A DNA stretch of 64,000 nt from Neorhizobium petrolearium (GTDB taxonomy: Bacteria > Pseudomonadota > Alphaproteobacteria > Rhizobiales > Rhizobiaceae), in assembly GCF_017873175.1 (NCBI RefSeq), contig NZ_JAGGJW010000003.1:1-64000 (forward strand), in the 5' to 3' direction. This document shows positions 1-10,192 of this stretch, piece by piece. Each line of letters starts with the position of its first letter. The stretch's first letter is position 1. The position numbers and the translations under genes are program-made. The notes under the pieces are model-generated. The model had not been told where the DNA came from, ran no database searches, and saw nothing but the letters and a program-made list of their open reading frames with translations.

Positions 1-105
1 GCCAACCCCGGCAAGATCATCCTCGAAATGATCGAGGTCCAGACCGGCTCCTATCTCGGAGAAGACGACATCATCCGTATAACCGACGAATTCGGGAGGG
101 GCTGA
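1..105 (+). CDS. Mannose-1-phosphate guanylyltransferase / mannose-6-phosphate isomerase, C-terminal end (partial)
   Basis: Only the last 34 codons are inside the window; the gene starts upstream. The tail contains [14 protein letters not shown], which matches the conserved cupin end of the bifunctional ManC/AlgA/XanB family. Those enzymes make GDP-mannose for capsule, LPS or exopolysaccharide and isomerise mannose-6-phosphate at the C-terminal cupin. It converges with the UDP-glucuronate epimerase gene, another nucleotide-sugar enzyme, so the pair probably serves surface polysaccharide synthesis (inference). Because the N-terminal nucleotidyltransferase domain is not visible, a stand-alone mannose-6-phosphate isomerase cannot be excluded. 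Confidence 0.75.
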   Translation, partial: ANPGKIILEMIEVQTGSYLGEDDIIRITDEFGRG

Positions 106-146
106 GACGATCGGGGCCTCGGGCGGTTCCGGATCATTGGCACCGA

Positions 147-1154
147 TCAGTCGATCTCGTGCCGATGATCCAGATACCACTGAACGAAAGCTCTGACGCC
201 CTCTTCCAGGTTCGTCTCGGGTTTCCTGCCGGTGAGCGCAACAAGCAGATCTGGGCTTGCGAAGGTCCGCGGCACATCGCCTTTCTGCATCGGCAGCATC
301 TTGCGTTTTGCCGGCTTTCCCATGATCCGTTCGATCGTCTCGACGAAGTCGAGGAGGCCGGCCGGCTGGCCACCGCCGATATTGACGATACGGAACGGCC
401 CCTGACTGGAGAGCGTGTCAACCTCGGGGACGCGGTTATCCTCACCGGGATGGATGCGCGACAAATCGACGATCGAATCCACCAGATCATCGATATAGGT
501 GAAATCCCGGCTCATCCTGCCTTCGCCGTAGACCTCGATCTCGCGATCCTCGATCATTGCCTTGACGAACTTGAAGAGCGCCATGTCCGGCCGGCCCCAC
601 GGTCCGTAGACGGTGAAGAAGCGGAATGCGGTGGTCGGCACCTTATAGAGATGGGCGTAGCTGTGGGCCATCACCTCCATGGCCTTCTTGCTTGCTGCAT
701 AGAACGTGAGCGGCTCATCGGCCTTGTCGGTCTCCCGGAACGGAACCTCCGGATTGGCACCGTAAACCGAAGACGTCGAGGCAAGCATCAGGTGTCCCAC
801 ACCATAGGTGCGGGCGATTTCCAGGATGTTCCAGGACCCGACAAGATTGGAATCGAGATAGGCCTTGGGATTTTCGAGACTGTAACGCACGCCTGCCTGC
901 GCGGCGAGGTGGACGAGGATATCCGGCTTGAAATCGGCCAAGGATCTTTCCAGCAGCGCCTTGTCTTCCAGCATGCCCATGATGGGGCGGAATGATGGAA
1001 ACTGCGCCAATCCCGCATTGCGTGCCTCCTTGAGGCGAAGGCTGTAATAGGGAGTCATGCCATCGAAGCCGAGCACTTCGTGCCCTTGTTCAAGCAGGCG
1101 CCGCGCCAGATGGAAACCGATGAAGCCTGCCGTTCCGGTGATGAAATAACGCAT
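147..1154 (-). CDS. lpsL: UDP-glucuronate 4-epimerase (NAD-dependent SDR)
   Basis: This 335-residue extended short-chain dehydrogenase has the nucleotide-binding GTAGFIG at residues 7-13, the STSS segment near 126-129 and the catalytic pair Y152-K156 in YAASK. The motifs [10 protein letters not shown] and [13 protein letters not shown] are characteristic of UDP-glucuronate 4-epimerases, which make UDP-galacturonate for LPS core and capsule. The start was placed at MRYFIT because the Rossmann motif begins there; the frame stays open upstream to 1226. The symbol follows rhizobial LpsL, which it resembles from memory. Other sugar specificities in this family are possible. Confidence 0.85.
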   Translation of the reverse strand: MRYFITGTAGFIGFHLARRLLEQGHEVLGFDGMTPYYSLRLKEARNAGLAQFPSFRPIMGMLEDKALLERSLADFKPDILVHLAAQAGVRYSLENPKAYLDSNLVGSWNILEIARTYGVGHLMLASTSSVYGANPEVPFRETDKADEPLTFYAASKKAMEVMAHSYAHLYKVPTTAFRFFTVYGPWGRPDMALFKFVKAMIEDREIEVYGEGRMSRDFTYIDDLVDSIVDLSRIHPGEDNRVPEVDTLSSQGPFRIVNIGGGQPAGLLDFVETIERIMGKPAKRKMLPMQKGDVPRTFASPDLLVALTGRKPETNLEEGVRAFVQWYLDHRHEID

Positions 1155-1251
1155 TGTGAGCCCGCTGCTGCCTGGATGTATCCCAATCCGTTGATTGCCA
1201 TAGCCTGTCGTCAACGGATTGAACAACCTGTTTTGGTCGAGCAGGCTGAAT

Positions 1252-1647
1252 TTAATGGAAAAGCCGCAATCTTGCCGGCGGGGTTCCCGGCCGGCCGTTC
1301 TTGCGGTCGACGGCGAACTGGATCAGGTCCATGGAGGCCTGGTCGGTGAGCGGCTTCGCCATGACGCCGACCGCACCCGAGACCCCGGACGCGACCCGAC
1401 CTAGATTGCCGGTAATCATGATCACGACGATGTCGTATTCGGCAAGCGCCCTTGCGATCTCGGGACCGGTTTCACCATCGGCAAGGTGTACATCCACGAA
1501 GGCGATATCCGTCTCATGCGTATAGTTCAGCGCGCCCGTCATGTCGGGCGCGATGCCGACGACCTCATGCCCACTTCGCTGAATCGCATCCTCGATGTCC
1601 ATAACCACCAGCGGGCTGTCCTCGACAATCAGGAAACGGTATTCCAT
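1252..1647 (-). CDS. Single-domain response regulator (receiver only)
   Basis: The protein has 131 residues and consists of one CheY-like receiver domain. Visible are the acidic pair E9-D10, the phosphoacceptor D52 (FVDVH), T79 and the conserved K98 in MAKPL. There is no output domain: after the receiver only about 30 residues remain. No histidine kinase gene lies next to it, so it is an orphan. Receivers of this style often act with HWE/HisKA_2-type kinases in rhizobia, in stress or motility phosphorelays, but the partner cannot be named from this window. Confidence 0.85.
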   Translation of the reverse strand: MEYRFLIVEDSPLVVMDIEDAIQRSGHEVVGIAPDMTGALNYTHETDIAFVDVHLADGETGPEIARALAEYDIVVIMITGNLGRVASGVSGAVGVMAKPLTDQASMDLIQFAVDRKNGRPGTPPARLRLFH

Positions 1648-1742
1648 GGCCAGATCCTCCCGGCTTCAAGGAGGCAAATAGATTCCGATCGACCATTGGC
1701 AATGGGGCCGGCAAACCTGACGTGTTTTTTTGATCGCACCTC

Positions 1743-2600
1743 TCAAGATGAAGAGGCTGCACGCGGTGCCTGCATCGTACGTCTCACGAGCACGGTATCG
1801 ACGAAGCGCTCCAAGATGGTGTTGAAAGGCTCCGGCCTCTCCCGAAACAAGGCATGTCCGGCGCCTTCGATCACTTCAACATGATGATCGCGAGCGCGAT
1901 CCTCGAAGCCGACGACATAGCTTTGGCGGATGAATGGATCGTCCCCGCCATTGACGAGGAACACAGGCACATCGGCATCCAGCACGGCACGGCGCTGATT
2001 GTGGCCGTCGCCGCGCAGCATGCTTCGCGAGAAGACTGCCCGCAACCGGCCATCCGTACGGATGAGCCCATTGCGTATGTCGGGTGTCGCGCTCTGGCCG
2101 AAACAGATGCTTTCGAAGCGATCGATATCCCGCTCGGACCAGTTCGGCTTCGAGGCCAGCATGAGGTCGAATGACGGGTGAAACCCTCGCAGCATCCCGA
2201 TCAGGCCCGGCGCGACGGGCGGAGTGCCGGCGATGAGTATCCCCTCCACCGCATGGTTGCGGGCCAGCAGCTCGATCGCGAGGTGACCGCCGAGCGACCA
2301 GCCGAATACCGTGAGCCGATGAATGCCCAACCTGCCGAGAACGTCCTCTACCGTCTCGGCAAGGCCGGTCATCGTATAGGCGATGTCAGGGTCAGCCGCA
2401 TCGTCGGATTCGCCGTGTCCGGGCAGGTCGAGGGCCAGGATACGCGTCTTCTCCAGGAGCCTCGGATCATATTGCCGCTCGAAAACCTTCCGTGAGGAGG
2501 AAGAGCCATGCAAGAAGAGCAACGGAAGGCCGGCGCCCTGCGTATCGCTTATTCGGATGCGCCCGTGCCGGGTCGTGATCGTTCGTTCCGCGGCCTTCAC
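1743..2600 (-). CDS. Alpha/beta-fold hydrolase
   Basis: This 285-residue cytoplasmic alpha/beta hydrolase carries the oxyanion segment FLHGSSSS (29-36), the nucleophile elbow GWSLG with Ser102, an acidic candidate at D220/D221 (NGGDDP) and His249 (GAGHA), which completes a catalytic triad. There is no signal peptide. The closest general type is the MhpC/3-oxoadipate enol-lactonase-like esterase family, where substrate cannot be inferred from sequence alone. It is divergent from the methyltransferase-like gene at 2748, so the roughly 150-bp gap should hold both promoters. Confidence 0.8.
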   Translation of the reverse strand: MKAAERTITTRHGRIRISDTQGAGLPLLFLHGSSSSRKVFERQYDPRLLEKTRILALDLPGHGESDDAADPDIAYTMTGLAETVEDVLGRLGIHRLTVFGWSLGGHLAIELLARNHAVEGILIAGTPPVAPGLIGMLRGFHPSFDLMLASKPNWSERDIDRFESICFGQSATPDIRNGLIRTDGRLRAVFSRSMLRGDGHNQRRAVLDADVPVFLVNGGDDPFIRQSYVVGFEDRARDHHVEVIEGAGHALFRERPEPFNTILERFVDTVLVRRTMQAPRAASSS

Positions 2601-2747
2601 GCCGTCATTCCTGACTTCAGATATAACATCGATAAAGTCTGGGGCTTTTTCACAAAGAAAGCTTTAAACTGTGAAGGCGCGCACCAAACTGCCTTGTAAC
2701 AGGATGAACGGATCGTTAACCTTTGCATCGCTCGCGGGGACAGAGTT

Positions 2748-3305
2748 ATGCAAGGCATTTTGGATACCCTCATTACCATCACCAGTATTACGGTCATCAG
2801 CTTTTATACGTGGTCGCTGAAGAACCACTTCACCTCGGTTGCCATGACCTGGAGAGCCCGTCTCATATCCGCGGCGGTGATACTGACGACTTTGCTTTTC
2901 CTTTACCTGCAATGGACGGGGACGCAACTGCTCTGGGTGCAGACCGTTGGCCTGATCATCGAGATCGCCGCCGCCGCCCTCTTCTGGTGGGCGATCTGGG
3001 CCTCGCGCCAGGCCCGCCTGCGGTTCGCTTTCGATCCCGCCCTGCCCCACGGCATCGTTTCCGATGGCCCCTACCGCTATCTCCGCCATCCCTTCTACAG
3101 TTCCTACCTGATGTTCTGGTCCGGATGGGCGCTGGCTTCCTGGTCGTCGATCTGGTCGCCGGTTCCCGTGATCTTCTTCGCGATCGTCTATATCGCCGCG
3201 GCGAGGATGGAGGAGCGCAATTTCGAGACCTCGCAGCTTGCCGACGAATACCGGGAATACAAGCGCAGGACGGGATTTTTCATCCCGCGCATCGGCCGGG
3301 ACTGA
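2748..3305 (+). CDS. Isoprenylcysteine carboxyl methyltransferase-like membrane protein
   Basis: This 185-residue integral membrane protein has about four to five hydrophobic segments, followed by the SAM-binding signature of the ICMT/PEMT family: GPYRYLRHPFYSSY near residues 107-120 and an E-E-R-N-F segment near 160. Bacterial members of this fold methylate lipids, thiols or small molecules; none acts on prenylated proteins as the eukaryotic enzyme does. The substrate is unknown. It stands alone, divergent from the hydrolase and convergent with pncB. Confidence 0.8.
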   Translation: MQGILDTLITITSITVISFYTWSLKNHFTSVAMTWRARLISAAVILTTLLFLYLQWTGTQLLWVQTVGLIIEIAAAALFWWAIWASRQARLRFAFDPALPHGIVSDGPYRYLRHPFYSSYLMFWSGWALASWSSIWSPVPVIFFAIVYIAAARMEERNFETSQLADEYREYKRRTGFFIPRIGRD

Positions 3306-3336
3306 TTCTCTCCCGACCTGTTTCGTTGACGAATCC

Positions 3337-4644
3337 TCAAACCAGGACGGCCTGGTCGTGCCGTCCCTCCTGACCGAAGAATTTCAGATAGCGCTCCACC
3401 TCGGCCGGATCGCCGGTCGCCTTGCGGGGGTTGTCCGAAAGCTTAACCGCCGGGCGACCATTCGCCTCGCTGACCTTGCATACGACGGAGATCGGCATCA
3501 GGCCGGCGATCTCGCGAGGGGCACAGCCGGCAAAGTCGTTCGTGAGGTTGGTGCCCCAGCCGAAGCTCATGCGGGCCCGACCCTCGAAATGCTTGTAGGT
3601 GTCGATGATCGCATCGACATCGAGTCCGTCGGAAAAGATCAGCAGCTTGTTTTTCGGATCGCGGCCCATCTTCTTCCACCAGGCAATGATCGTCTCGCCG
3701 CCTTCGATCGGTGGAGCACTGTCCGGCCTGAAGCCGGTCCAATCGGCCACCCAATCCGGTGCATCGCGCAGGAAGGCGGCTGTACCAAAAGCATCCGGCA
3801 GGACGATGAGCAGGTTACCATGATAAAGCCGGTTCCAGTCCTTCAAAACCTGATAGGGCGCATTGCGCAATTCCTCATCGCTTCTGGCGAGTGCCGCGGC
3901 GACCATCGGCAGTTCGTGGGCATTGGTGCCGACCGCTTCGAGGTCGGAATCCATGGCGAGCAGCACATTGCTCGTACCGGTAAAAGCCGGGCCGATGCCC
4001 TCCTTCAACGCCTCGACACACCAGCGCTGCCAGAGGAAGCTGTGGCGCCGGCGGGTGCCGAAATCGGAGATGCGCAAGCCTGGAAGTTTCCTCAGCCGCT
4101 CGACCTTCTCCCACATCTTGGCCTTCGCCCGCGCGTAGAGCACGTCGAGTGTGAAATAGCCGAACGAGCGCATGGCGGCACGTGAACGCAGCTCGTTGAT
4201 GATGGCCAGCGCGGGAATTTCCCAGAGCGTCGTCTCCATCCATTTCCCGTAGAAATTCAGCTCATACTGACCGTCACGCTTGGAGAGTTCGTATTCGGGC
4301 AGCTTATAGGTGGAGAGCCAGTTCAGGAATTCCGGTTCGAAAATCTGCTTGCGGCCATAGAAGGTGTTACCTGCGAGCCAGATCATCTCCTTCTTGGAAA
4401 GGCTCACCGTGCGGGCGTGATCGAGCTGTTCGCGCAGTGCTCCTTCGTCGATCTCCTCGGCCAGTTTGACGCTGGTCGTGCGGTTGATTACGGAGAAGGT
4501 CGCGTCGATCTGAGGATAGAGCTTCCAGATCATCTGCAGCATCAGGAGTTTGTAGAAATCCGTATCGATCAAGCTGCGGATGATCGGGTCGAGCTTCCAG
4601 GTGTGGTTGTAAACCCTGGTCGCGATATCGGTCTTGGTCGTCAT
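3337..4644 (-). CDS. pncB: Nicotinate phosphoribosyltransferase
   Basis: This 435-residue enzyme is of normal family length. It condenses nicotinate with PRPP, coupled to ATP hydrolysis, giving nicotinate mononucleotide for NAD salvage by the Preiss-Handler route. Recognisable segments are [11 protein letters not shown] near the N-terminus, the central DFGTRRRHS active-site stretch (with the autophosphorylated-type histidine region), FTGTSNV, and IFSDGLDVD plus [10 protein letters not shown] toward the C-terminus. It is transcribed alone; about 165 bp separate it from the next gene upstream. Confidence 0.95.
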   Translation of the reverse strand: MTTKTDIATRVYNHTWKLDPIIRSLIDTDFYKLLMLQMIWKLYPQIDATFSVINRTTSVKLAEEIDEGALREQLDHARTVSLSKKEMIWLAGNTFYGRKQIFEPEFLNWLSTYKLPEYELSKRDGQYELNFYGKWMETTLWEIPALAIINELRSRAAMRSFGYFTLDVLYARAKAKMWEKVERLRKLPGLRISDFGTRRRHSFLWQRWCVEALKEGIGPAFTGTSNVLLAMDSDLEAVGTNAHELPMVAAALARSDEELRNAPYQVLKDWNRLYHGNLLIVLPDAFGTAAFLRDAPDWVADWTGFRPDSAPPIEGGETIIAWWKKMGRDPKNKLLIFSDGLDVDAIIDTYKHFEGRARMSFGWGTNLTNDFAGCAPREIAGLMPISVVCKVSEANGRPAVKLSDNPRKATGDPAEVERYLKFFGQEGRHDQAVLV

Positions 4645-4808
4645 GCTGCCCTTGCCCCGATCTCTGAGAAGACCGGCTCCACCGCCTGAGATGCATTCGG
4701 AGGCAACGGCTGATCAACCTCCGGCAGTTTTATCGAAAAAAATGCCGCGGAAGTCCAGAACACAATTCTGGCCGCTAAGATCGCGGCCGAGAGACCTTAT
4801 CCCGGCTG

Positions 4809-5141
4809 TCAGTTGTTGGCCGGCGCGTTGCCTGCCGGAGGCATGGATGCCGGCGGATTGGCCGGATCGGCAGAGGGTGCGGCGTCCGGATTTTGCGGCG
4901 CCGTGCTGCCCGCAGGTGGCGTTGCTGTCTGTTCAGACGGAGGCGCGGTGGCCTCCCCCCACCATTCGGCGCCGCCCCATGCGAGCATCGCGAGGATGAG
5001 GCCTGCAATCAGAACCATCAGGACAGGAAAACCCCTTCGCCCCTGGCGGGCTTCAGTCGGGCTCATCGGTTCCTCTACCGGCGAGCCAATGGGGTTCGGA
5101 TGCCGCTTCTCGGGGCCTTCTGGATCGGGACGGGTATCCAT
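4809..5141 (-). CDS. Small proline/alanine-rich single-pass membrane protein, unknown function
   Basis: From the start MDTRPDPEGPEK the protein has about 110 residues: a hydrophilic N-terminus, one transmembrane helix (roughly residues 36-57, FPVLMVLIAGLILAML) and a low-complexity tail rich in Pro, Ala, Thr and Asn that should be periplasmic. A longer start at 5186 in the same frame is possible. It follows the ghrA-like gene in the same direction with about 80 bp between, so it may share the yej transcript. I do not recognise a family. Confidence 0.6.
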   Translation of the reverse strand: MDTRPDPEGPEKRHPNPIGSPVEEPMSPTEARQGRRGFPVLMVLIAGLILAMLAWGGAEWWGEATAPPSEQTATPPAGSTAPQNPDAAPSADPANPPASMPPAGNAPANN

Positions 5142-5219
5142 GAATTCGCTCCTTGTCCGAGCCGGACTAACCCGGCCCATGGACAAGAACGGCTGGCGGA
5201 TGCGAATGTTCCGGGGTGC

Positions 5220-6170
5220 TTAGTAGCCGGTCCTGCGGTCCACCACGTGCTGAAGAGGCTGACCCGCTTCATACCGCTCCATCTGGGCCTCGGCATTGCG
5301 GAACAGTGCCCGGACATCGGAAGCCGAAGCTGCATGCGGCGTGACGATGACATTTTCCATCGCCCAATAGGGGCTATTGGCCGGCAGAGGCTCCTGCTCG
5401 AAAACGTCGAGCGAAGCGCCGCCGAGGATACCTTTCCGGAGTGCCGCGGTAAGATCGGCATCCACCTGGCTGCCGCCACGACCGGCATTGATGAAGACGG
5501 GTCTGCCAAGCGCGCCGCCCTGCCGAAGCTTTGCGAAAAGCGACGCATCGAAGATGCTGCGGGTATCCGGCGTCAACGGCAGGAGACCGACGAGAATGTC
5601 CGTCTTCGCCAGAAAGGCGTCCAATTCGCCACTGTCGAATGTTTCGATACCTTCGATCATCTTCCTGCTGCGCGACCAGCCGATCACGTCGAAGCCCATG
5701 GCCTTCAACTTTTTCACAGAATCGAGGCCAAGCACCCCGAGCCCCATGACCCCCACAGTGAGATCCTTCGCCTCCGGCTGCGAAAGCTCACGCCAGTGCT
5801 GTTCGCGCTGCTGTTTCAGATAGGCCGGCACCTGACGAAGGTGGCTCAGGCATTGCAGCACGACCCACTCACTCATCCGAGTGGTCAGGCTCTCGTCGAC
5901 GAAACGAACGATCGGGATGTCCGGCAGGCTCGGCATGGACAGGATGTGATCGACACCCGCACCGCCCGAAAAGAGGACTTCCAGCTTCGGCGTGCGCTCA
6001 AAGAGGTTCGGCGCCGGTTTCCAGATGACTGCGTAACGTGCTTCCGAAAGATCGAGCTCTGGATCCGAGGCATGCAGCACCGTCCGGCCAGGAAAGGCAC
6101 TGGCGAGTGCGGTATCCACCTCGCGGCGTTCGAACTTCAGATCGATGACGACCGGTTTTTTCGCAGACAT
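5220..6170 (-). CDS. D-2-hydroxyacid dehydrogenase, GhrA-like (glyoxylate/hydroxypyruvate reductase)
   Basis: This 316-residue NAD(P)-dependent 2-hydroxyacid dehydrogenase has the dinucleotide motif GLGVLG near residues 144-149. The catalytic Arg lies in NAGRGG, Glu in DVFEQEPL and His in TPHAAS, the usual R-E-H triad. The short N-terminal domain with FSGGAGVDH and the length fit the GhrA subgroup, which reduces glyoxylate and hydroxypyruvate. The gene starts 17 bp after yejF ends and is probably co-transcribed with the yej importer; why a hydroxyacid reductase should travel with a peptide importer is not obvious. Confidence 0.85.
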   Translation of the reverse strand: MSAKKPVVIDLKFERREVDTALASAFPGRTVLHASDPELDLSEARYAVIWKPAPNLFERTPKLEVLFSGGAGVDHILSMPSLPDIPIVRFVDESLTTRMSEWVVLQCLSHLRQVPAYLKQQREQHWRELSQPEAKDLTVGVMGLGVLGLDSVKKLKAMGFDVIGWSRSRKMIEGIETFDSGELDAFLAKTDILVGLLPLTPDTRSIFDASLFAKLRQGGALGRPVFINAGRGGSQVDADLTAALRKGILGGASLDVFEQEPLPANSPYWAMENVIVTPHAASASDVRALFRNAEAQMERYEAGQPLQHVVDRRTGY

Positions 6171-6187
6171 GAGCTTACCTTTGACGA

Positions 6188-7816
6188 TTATTGGCTGACG
6201 GCGCCGGTCTCGACGGCTTCGAGATTGAAGGCGGCGGCCATCAGCGCACGGGTATAATCCTCCTTCGGCGCACGGAAAATCCGCTCCGACGGCCCTGCCT
6301 CCACCACCTTGCCGAGCCGCATGACGATGACATGGTTGGCGAGCGCCTTCACGACTTTGAGGTCGTGACTGATGAAGAGATAGGCGAGATCGTGTTTCTT
6401 CTGCAGATCTCGAAGCAGGTCGACCACCTGCGCCTGCACGGTCATGTCCAGCGCCGAAGTGGGTTCATCGAGCATCACGAAACGCGGCTTCAGAACCATG
6501 GCGCGGGCGATCGCGATGCGCTGCCGCTGGCCGCCGGAAAATTCGTGCGGATACCGCCAGCGCGTGGCGGGGTCGAGCCCCACTTCCGTCAGCGCCCAGG
6601 CGACACGCTCGTCGCGTTCGTCGGCAGAAAGAGCTCGCTCGTGCACCTTCAACCCCTCCGCGATGATATCGCCCACCGACATGCGGGGGCTGAGCGATCC
6701 ATAGGGGTCCTGGAAGACCACCTGCAGCCGGTCGCGGAACGGCCGCATCTCCTTGAACGAGAACTGATCGATCTGGTTGCCGATGAAGACAATGCGCCCT
6801 TGCGAGGAAATAAGGCGGGCAAGCGCCAATCCAAGCGTCGTCTTGCCAGAGCCGGATTCGCCGACGACACCCAGCGTTTCGCCGGCGCGCAGTGTCAGAT
6901 CGACACCATCCACAGCCTTCACGTGATCGACGACCTTGCGCAACAGCCCTGCCTTGATGGGGAACCAGACGCGGATGTCCTTGCCTTCCATGACCACCGG
7001 TTTCGAAGGATCGGTCTGCGGTGGCTCGCCCCTCGGCTCGGAAGCGAGCAGATGGCGCGTATAGGTATGCTGCGGATTGGCGAAAACGTCTTCGACTGCC
7101 CCGGTTTCCACGATCTTGCCCTTGGTCATCACGCAGACGCGGTCCGCGAACTTGCGAACGATTCCGAGGTCATGGGTGATGAACAGCATGGACATGCCAT
7201 GCTCACCCTTGAGACCCCGCAGAAGATCGAGGATCTGCGCCTGTACCGTAACGTCGAGAGCCGTCGTCGGTTCATCTGCGATCAGAAGCTTCGGACGGTT
7301 GGCGAGCGCCATGGCGATCATCATGCGCTGCCGCTGTCCGCCGGAAAGCTCGTGCGGATAAGCCTTCAGCCGCTTTTCCGGCTCACGGATGCCGACCTGG
7401 TTCAGAAGTTCCAGAATGCGGATGCGGGCCGCTTGCCCGGTGATGCCCTGATGCAGTTGGAGGATTTCGCCGATCTGCTTCTCGATCGCGTGGAGCGGAT
7501 TGAGCGAGGTCATCGGCTCCTGGAAGATCATGGTAACGTCGTTGCCGCGCACGCGGCGCAATTCAGGCTCGGAAGCCTTGAGCAGATCCCTGCCCTCGAA
7601 CAGAATCTCGCCCGAAGGATGGCTGGCGGACGGATAGGGCAGCAGTTTCAGGATAGAGTTTGCCGTCACCGACTTGCCGGAACCGGATTCGCCGACCAGG
7701 GCTAGGACCTCCCCCGGCCGGATATCGAAGGAAACCCCATCGACGGCAAGGGTAGTGTCTGCGCCCTGATGAAAGGCGACGGAGAGATTGCGGACGGAGA
7801 GCAAAGGATCAGTCAT
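6188..7816 (-). CDS. yejF: Peptide/microcin-type ABC importer, dual ATP-binding subunit
   Basis: The protein has 542 residues with two complete ABC cassettes in tandem. Each has a Walker A GESGSGKS/T, a signature LSGGQRQRM or FSGGQRQRI, and a Walker B (LLIADEPTTALD, FVMLDEPTSALD). Fused oppD/oppF-type ATPases of this size next to yejABE genes are typical of YejF, which energises uptake of oligopeptides and peptide antibiotics such as microcin C. The start MTDPLL was chosen because it lies 4 bp from the end of yejE; the frame is open further upstream. Confidence 0.92.
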   Translation of the reverse strand: MTDPLLSVRNLSVAFHQGADTTLAVDGVSFDIRPGEVLALVGESGSGKSVTANSILKLLPYPSASHPSGEILFEGRDLLKASEPELRRVRGNDVTMIFQEPMTSLNPLHAIEKQIGEILQLHQGITGQAARIRILELLNQVGIREPEKRLKAYPHELSGGQRQRMMIAMALANRPKLLIADEPTTALDVTVQAQILDLLRGLKGEHGMSMLFITHDLGIVRKFADRVCVMTKGKIVETGAVEDVFANPQHTYTRHLLASEPRGEPPQTDPSKPVVMEGKDIRVWFPIKAGLLRKVVDHVKAVDGVDLTLRAGETLGVVGESGSGKTTLGLALARLISSQGRIVFIGNQIDQFSFKEMRPFRDRLQVVFQDPYGSLSPRMSVGDIIAEGLKVHERALSADERDERVAWALTEVGLDPATRWRYPHEFSGGQRQRIAIARAMVLKPRFVMLDEPTSALDMTVQAQVVDLLRDLQKKHDLAYLFISHDLKVVKALANHVIVMRLGKVVEAGPSERIFRAPKEDYTRALMAAAFNLEAVETGAVSQ

Positions 7817-7820
7817 CGGC

Positions 7821-8966
7821 TCACCCGAACGTCTTTCTGGGATCGAAGGCATCGCGCACCGCTTCCCCGATGAAGATCAGCAGTGACAGCATGATCGACA
7901 TGGTGAAGAAGGCCGTGAAACCCAGCCATGGTGCCTGGAGGTTGTTCTTGCCCTGCGAGATCATTTCCCCAAGCGAAGGCGAACCGGGCGGCAGGCCAAA
8001 CCCGAGGAAATCCAGCGAGGTCAGCGTCGCGATCGAGCCGGACAGGATGAATGGCAAGAACGTCAGGGTCGCCACCATGGCATTCGGCAAGAGATGCCGG
8101 TACATGATCGTCCAGTTGCCGACGCCGAGCGCTCGCGCAGCCCTGACATATTCGAAATTGCGCGCCCTGAGGAATTCGGCACGCACCACGCCGACGAGGC
8201 TGACCCACGAGAAGAGCAGCAGGATGCCAAGCAGGATGAAGAAGCCGGGCGGCAGGATCGAGGCAATGATCAGCAGGATGTAGAGAACCGGCATGGCGGA
8301 CCAGATCTCGATGAAACGCTGCATCAAAAGGTCGGTCCAGCCGCCGAAATAGCCCTGCACCGCGCCGGCAGCGACCCCGACGATCGCCGAACAGATGGTA
8401 AGCGCCAGACCGAACAGGACGGAGATGCGGAAGCCATAGATCATGCGGGCGGTGACGTCGCGCGCCTGATCGTCGGTGCCGAGCCAGTTGAGGTTGCCAA
8501 GAGTGCAATTCGGGTCTTGATCGCCCTGCGGATAGGCCTTGCAGCGATCACCCTTTTCCATCAGCCAGAAGGGCTTGGTCGGAGCCGAATGCGGGATGTT
8601 GGAATTGACCGTTTGGTAAGAATAGCGGATGGGGGGCCAGATCATCCAGCCGTTCGCCTCGATTTCCTGCTGGATATAGTCGGAGCGGTAGTCGGTCGTC
8701 GCCAGGAAACCGCCGAACTTTTCCTCCGGATAATCGATAAAGACCGGATAGAGGATTTCGTCCTTGTAGGAGGCGATGATCGGCCGGTCGTTGGCAATGA
8801 ATTCGGCCAGCAGGCTGAGCACGAAAAGGACCATGAATATCCAGAAGGACCAGAAGCCGCGCTTGTTTGCCCGGAAATTGGCGAGCCGGCGCTTGTTGGT
8901 CGGCGACAGGAACGGCCGCTTGCGCGGCGGCGCTACGGGTGTCGTCGCAACGGCGGACGCTTCCAT
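7821..8966 (-). CDS. yejE: Peptide ABC importer permease
   Basis: This roughly 381-residue inner-membrane permease has an N-terminal cytoplasmic segment, one transmembrane helix, a periplasmic stretch of over 100 residues and then a five-helix BPD_transp_1 core. The EAA-type loop reads EYVRAARALGVGNW. The long periplasmic insertion is typical of YejE compared with DppC/OppC. The ATG at 8966 overlaps the yejB stop (TGATG); a GTG one codon earlier is the alternative. Confidence 0.9.
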   Translation of the reverse strand: MEASAVATTPVAPPRKRPFLSPTNKRRLANFRANKRGFWSFWIFMVLFVLSLLAEFIANDRPIIASYKDEILYPVFIDYPEEKFGGFLATTDYRSDYIQQEIEANGWMIWPPIRYSYQTVNSNIPHSAPTKPFWLMEKGDRCKAYPQGDQDPNCTLGNLNWLGTDDQARDVTARMIYGFRISVLFGLALTICSAIVGVAAGAVQGYFGGWTDLLMQRFIEIWSAMPVLYILLIIASILPPGFFILLGILLLFSWVSLVGVVRAEFLRARNFEYVRAARALGVGNWTIMYRHLLPNAMVATLTFLPFILSGSIATLTSLDFLGFGLPPGSPSLGEMISQGKNNLQAPWLGFTAFFTMSIMLSLLIFIGEAVRDAFDPRKTFG

Positions 8967-10048
8967 CACACGTCCCTCCGCTCGAAATCGATACGCGGAT
9001 CGATCCAGGTATAGATGAGGTCGGAAATGAGATTCACCACCAGACCGATCAGCGAGAAGATGTAGAGCGTGCCGAAGACGATCGGGTAATCGCGATTGAT
9101 GATCGAGAGGTAACCGAGCCTCCCGAGTCCATCCAGCGAGAAGATGTTCTCGATCAGCAGCGAGCCGGTGAAGAAGGCGGAAATAAAAGCCCCGGGAAAG
9201 CCGGCAATAACGATCAGCATGGCATTGCGGAATACGTGGCCATAAAGCACCTGCCGCTCATTGAGGCCCTTGGCGCGTGCAGTCGTCACATATTGTTTCT
9301 TGATCTCGTCGATGAAGGAATTCTTGGTCAGCAGCGTCGTCGTGGCGAAGGCGGAGAGCGACATGGCGATCAGCGGCAGTGTGAGATGCCAGAAATAGTC
9401 GATAATCTTCTCCCACCAGGAGAGTTCGGCGAAATTGTCGGAGACCAAGCCGCGCAGCGGGAACCAGTCGAAGAAGGAGCCGCCGGCGAAAAGCACGATC
9501 AGGAGGATGCCGAACAGGAAGCTCGGCACCGCGTAACCGATGATGATGACGCCCGAGGTCCAGACGTCGAAGCTCGAACCGTCCTTTACTGCCTTGCGGA
9601 TGCCGAGCGGAATCGAGATTACGTAGGAGACGATCAGGATCCAGAAGCCAAGCGAGATAGAAACCGGCATCTTATCGATGATGAGATCGAGAACAGACGT
9701 GTTGCGGAAGAAGCTCTCGCCGAAATCGAAACGGATGTAGTTCCACATCATGTCGACGAAGCGCGTCAGCGGCGGCTTGTCGAAACCGAATTGCTGTTCG
9801 AGCTTCTTGATGAATTCCGGATCGAGGCCCTGGGCGCCGCGATAGCGGCTTTCTTCACCACCGCCCTGGACCGCAAGATCGTTGCTGCCGCCGGAAAGCC
9901 GGTCGCCGGTATCCTGGCCCTGGATCTGGGCAATGATCTGCTCGACAGGGCCGCCGGGCGCGAACTGCACGACGAGAAAGGAAATCGCCATGATGCCGAC
10001 AATGGTCGGGATCATCAGCAGGAGACGGCGGAGGATGTAGGCGCCCAT
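8966..10048 (-). CDS. yejB: Peptide ABC importer permease
   Basis: The protein has 360 residues and starts [12 protein letters not shown], the usual DppB/OppB/YejB opening. The first helix is followed by a periplasmic section containing an insertion (about residues 45-80) that is typical of YejB, then the transport core with an EAA-type loop ([11 protein letters not shown]) and the terminal TWIDPRIDF motif. It pairs with YejE in the membrane. It lies about 144 bp downstream of yejA, a gap where a translational or RNA-stability signal could uncouple binding protein from permease levels. Confidence 0.92.
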   Translation of the reverse strand: MGAYILRRLLLMIPTIVGIMAISFLVVQFAPGGPVEQIIAQIQGQDTGDRLSGGSNDLAVQGGGEESRYRGAQGLDPEFIKKLEQQFGFDKPPLTRFVDMMWNYIRFDFGESFFRNTSVLDLIIDKMPVSISLGFWILIVSYVISIPLGIRKAVKDGSSFDVWTSGVIIIGYAVPSFLFGILLIVLFAGGSFFDWFPLRGLVSDNFAELSWWEKIIDYFWHLTLPLIAMSLSAFATTTLLTKNSFIDEIKKQYVTTARAKGLNERQVLYGHVFRNAMLIVIAGFPGAFISAFFTGSLLIENIFSLDGLGRLGYLSIINRDYPIVFGTLYIFSLIGLVVNLISDLIYTWIDPRIDFERRDV

Positions 10049-10192
10049 CAGAATTCCCTGCCCGGCACAACGAGCATTGCCTCACCGCGTATCTCAGCGC
10101 AAATCAAATGGCTTTCCCTCGTTTTCTCTTGCGAATCATCGGGCTCATTTGGAACAGTTGCCGAAGGCCCGCGCAAGCCCGCGCTCCATCCT

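Noticed and set aside
4893..6257. Long open frame antisense to the ghrA-like gene and the small membrane protein gene
   Set aside because: It spans two well-supported minus-strand genes and a gap; no motif.
6191..7705. Open frame of about 500 codons antisense to yejF
   Set aside because: Low-information His/Arg-rich translation; yejF on the other strand is complete.
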